Assembly: GCA_031259075.1 (NCBI GenBank)
Contig: JAIRLY010000006.1
Location: 1-35,514, forward strand
Length of the DNA stretch: 35,514 bases
Direction: 5' to 3'
Source of the DNA: Dysgonamonadaceae bacterium
GTDB taxonomy: Bacteria > Bacteroidota > Bacteroidia > Bacteroidales > Azobacteroidaceae
Below the pieces are notes generated by a model. That model was not told the origin of the DNA. It was given only the letters and a program-made list of their open reading frames with translations, and searched no databases. The position numbers were made by a program, and so were the translations under genes. This document shows, piece by piece, positions 33,955 to 35,514 of this stretch (the first letter of the stretch is position 1; each line of letters begins with the position of its first letter).

Positions 33955-35514
33955 TCATTTAATGCAGGTACAAACAAACGTAATGCTGGCGTTTGAATCA
34001 TCATAACTTTCCATGTTATTAAAAGTAAAAACAACGTTAGTTCCATCAATCGATAGCGTAACATATTCGTTCTTGTAGAAGCCTATTATAGTTTCTCCGG
34101 ACATCTGCACGAAGTTCGTAATATAAGCGGAATTCACGACTGTACAGTAGTCCGACACGTCGAAGGAGTCTTGGAACGTAGGTGTTATTGCTTTCTTTGG
34201 TATATATAAATACTTAGTAAGCGAATAGGAGTTGATGTTGCCTGCAGCCCACCCGGTACCGTTATAATATAGCACCTGTCCAGCCTTTGGAGTTGTTCCG
34301 CTCCATACCGCAGCGCTGCCAACGGTGGTCAAAATCTGTCCGTTTGTGCCCGGATCAATTTTTATGGTCGTAACAGCTTTATCCTTTATCTTATCGGTGG
34401 TTACCGCAGCATCCGCTATTTTCGCCGTAGTAACGTTAGCATCTTTTATCTTGGCGGTGGTTACAGCATTAGAAGCTAAATCGGCTTCGGCCACCTCACC
34501 GTCTTTTATCTTGGCACTTGTTACCGCATTGGCTGCAATGGTAGTCGCATTGTTGTCAGCAGAAGCCGTTACGTCTCCGGTAAGAGCAGCGCGCTTAAAA
34601 CTGGTGCCATCAAGTGTAATCGAGGTTGAACCGCTATAAGTAGTGTTTTTAGCGTCAGCCCAAGCAACAGAAGTGCCGGATGTGGTCAAAACCTGTCCGC
34701 TTGTGCCCGGATTAATTTTCGCGATCGTTACGGCTTTATCCTTTATCTTATCGGTGGTTACCGCAGCATCCGCTATTTTCGCCGTAGTAACGTTAGCATC
34801 TTTTATCTTGGCACTTGTTACCGCACCGTCTGCAATGGTAGTCGCATTGCTGTTGGCGGAGGCCGTTACGTCTCCAGTAAGTGCAGCACGCTTAAAACTG
34901 GTACCATCAAGCGTAATTGAGGTTGAACCGCTATAAGTGGTGTTTTGATCGGCGGCCCAAGCAACAGAGGTGCCGGATGTTGTCAAAACCTGTCCGCTTG
35001 TGCCCGGATTAATTTTTGCGATCGTAACGGCTTTATCCGCAATTTTTGCCGAAGTAACCGCTCCGTCTGTGATCCTTGCCGAAGTCACTCCACCGTCCGC
35101 AATTCCCAATGTATAAGGCGATCCCGCAGTTCCCGAACCGGACCGGGTCAAACCGCCACTAGCCGTTGCGGTAGTCACTTCGTTGCCGATTATTCCATCG
35201 GCTTCAGTTGCTAAACCGGCATCAGCAGCCGGCGCCCAAGCTGATCCGTTGTATTTCAATACTTGCCCGCTGGTAGCGCTCATGCTGTTCAGTTTGGCGG
35301 CTGTCACCGCTTTATCCTGAATATCTGCCGAACTAACGGATTTATCGACAATTTTTGTCGAGTCGACTGAGTTGGCGGCTAATTTTGCCAAAGTAACATT
35401 CGCATTTCTTATGTTAGCAGTAATCACGGCATTGTCCTGAATATCCGTCGAACTAATGGATTTGCTTTTAATTTTCGTTGAGTCGACCGCATCAGCCGCG
35501 ATCCTTGCCGAAGT
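33955..35514 (-). CDS. Large repeat-built secreted or fibre-like protein, 5' end outside window
   Basis: The frame is open from the right edge (35514) to the stop at 33955, so 519 residues of a longer protein are visible. There is no start in the window: the GTG at 35427 lies inside the repeats. Short repeats of about 10 residues (AVTSAKIKD, NVTTAKIAD, AVTTDKIKD) alternate with GTSGQVLTTSGTSVAWA and an insert of about 35 residues (TYSGSTSITLDGTSFKRAAL onward), which appears twice almost unchanged. A unique C-terminal domain of about 100 residues follows (from YLYIPKKAITPTF to FVCTCIK). Such repeats occur in phage tail fibres and surface fibres. The GQVLxYNGxxW units resemble parts of the module in the FISUMP paralogs. 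Confidence 0.75.
   Translation of the reverse strand, partial: TSARIAADAVDSTKIKSKSISSTDIQDNAVITANIRNANVTLAKLAANSVDSTKIVDKSVSSADIQDKAVTAAKLNSMSATSGQVLKYNGSAWAPAADAGLATEADGIIGNEVTTATASGGLTRSGSGTAGSPYTLGIADGGVTSARITDGAVTSAKIADKAVTIAKINPGTSGQVLTTSGTSVAWAADQNTTYSGSTSITLDGTSFKRAALTGDVTASANSNATTIADGAVTSAKIKDANVTTAKIADAAVTTDKIKDKAVTIAKINPGTSGQVLTTSGTSVAWADAKNTTYSGSTSITLDGTSFKRAALTGDVTASADNNATTIAANAVTSAKIKDGEVAEADLASNAVTTAKIKDANVTTAKIADAAVTTDKIKDKAVTTIKIDPGTNGQILTTVGSAAVWSGTTPKAGQVLYYNGTGWAAGNINSYSLTKYLYIPKKAITPTFQDSFDVSDYCTVVNSAYITNFVQMSGETIIGFYKNEYVTLSIDGTNVVFTFNNMESYDDSNASITFVCTCIK
34345..34985 (-). repeat. Tandem near-identical DNA repeats inside the fibre-like gene
   Basis: Bases around 34371-34455 and 34731-34815 share a run of about 80 identical bases (TTATCCTTTATCTTATCGGT onward). 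The segments 34565-34650 and 34865-34945 share the insert with a few changes. The low divergence points to recent duplication or recombination and makes copy-number change between strains likely. Confidence 0.8.

Noticed and set aside
34345-34985. CRISPR-like tandem repeats
   Set aside because: The repeats are long, in frame with a coding sequence, and lack regular unique spacers.
34325-35214. Three plus-strand open frames opposite the fibre-like gene
   Set aside because: They repeat because the gene they oppose repeats. Their translations have no domain, and the minus-strand frame is far longer and protein-like.

Overview
The window looks like a chromosome segment of a Bacteroidales (Bacteroidetes) bacterium. 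The signs are AT-rich DNA, A-rich leaders without clear Shine-Dalgarno sites, promoters of the TTTG-N19/20-TAnnTTTG type, a DUF3078 protein, FISUMP-type secreted paralogs, an AAA-ATPase/DUF1703 gene, and an exbB-exbD-exbD-tonB-tonB cluster followed by a PstS-like lipoprotein and a TPR protein. The species cannot be told from the sequence alone. I see no tRNA, rRNA, CRISPR array or intact insertion sequence.

Layout. Bases 346-5892 are housekeeping genes on the plus strand: ychF with a DUF3078 outer-membrane protein, then a GNAT acetyltransferase, parE and coaD in a tight run. Bases 5994-10122 hold two secreted paralogs on the minus strand (one with a FISUMP-like domain, one cut down to the shared N-terminal module). 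They flank ettA and two intergenic stretches rich in inverted repeats, one of which may encode a structured RNA. Bases 10458-15643 are a plus-strand operon of porin, imelysin-like lipoprotein, di-heme c-type oxidoreductase lipoprotein and CcsA-type cytochrome c assembly protein. It sits behind a promoter whose -33 box is touched by two tandem palindromes. It reads as an envelope metal/redox module, possibly for iron.

Bases 15644-18009 are accessory: a dispersed repeat, a canonical FISUMP protein, a cluster of hairpins, a decayed gene fragment next to a (CT)16 microsatellite, and a short GC-rich island. Bases 18010-23892 carry a CapA-NlpC/P60 fusion, an acyl-CoA synthetase, and an overlapping patatin/alpha-amylase pair. 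Bases 24003-25718 hold the AAA/DUF1703 gene, followed by a second copy of the dispersed repeat.

Bases 26202-33276 (minus strand) form a TonB energy-transduction operon: ExbB, two long ExbDs, two TonB paralogs, a small membrane protein, a PstS-like lipoprotein and a TPR protein. The window ends inside a large repeat-built secreted or fibre-like protein (33955 to the right edge), whose 5' end lies outside.

The most interesting items are the operator-like tandem palindromes with the imelysin/di-heme operon, the nested hairpin at 6991-7105, the inverted repeats upstream of the FISUMP gene and around 9331-9399, the microsatellite that would join two reading frames, and the dispersed repeats. None amounts to a proven new system from sequence alone.
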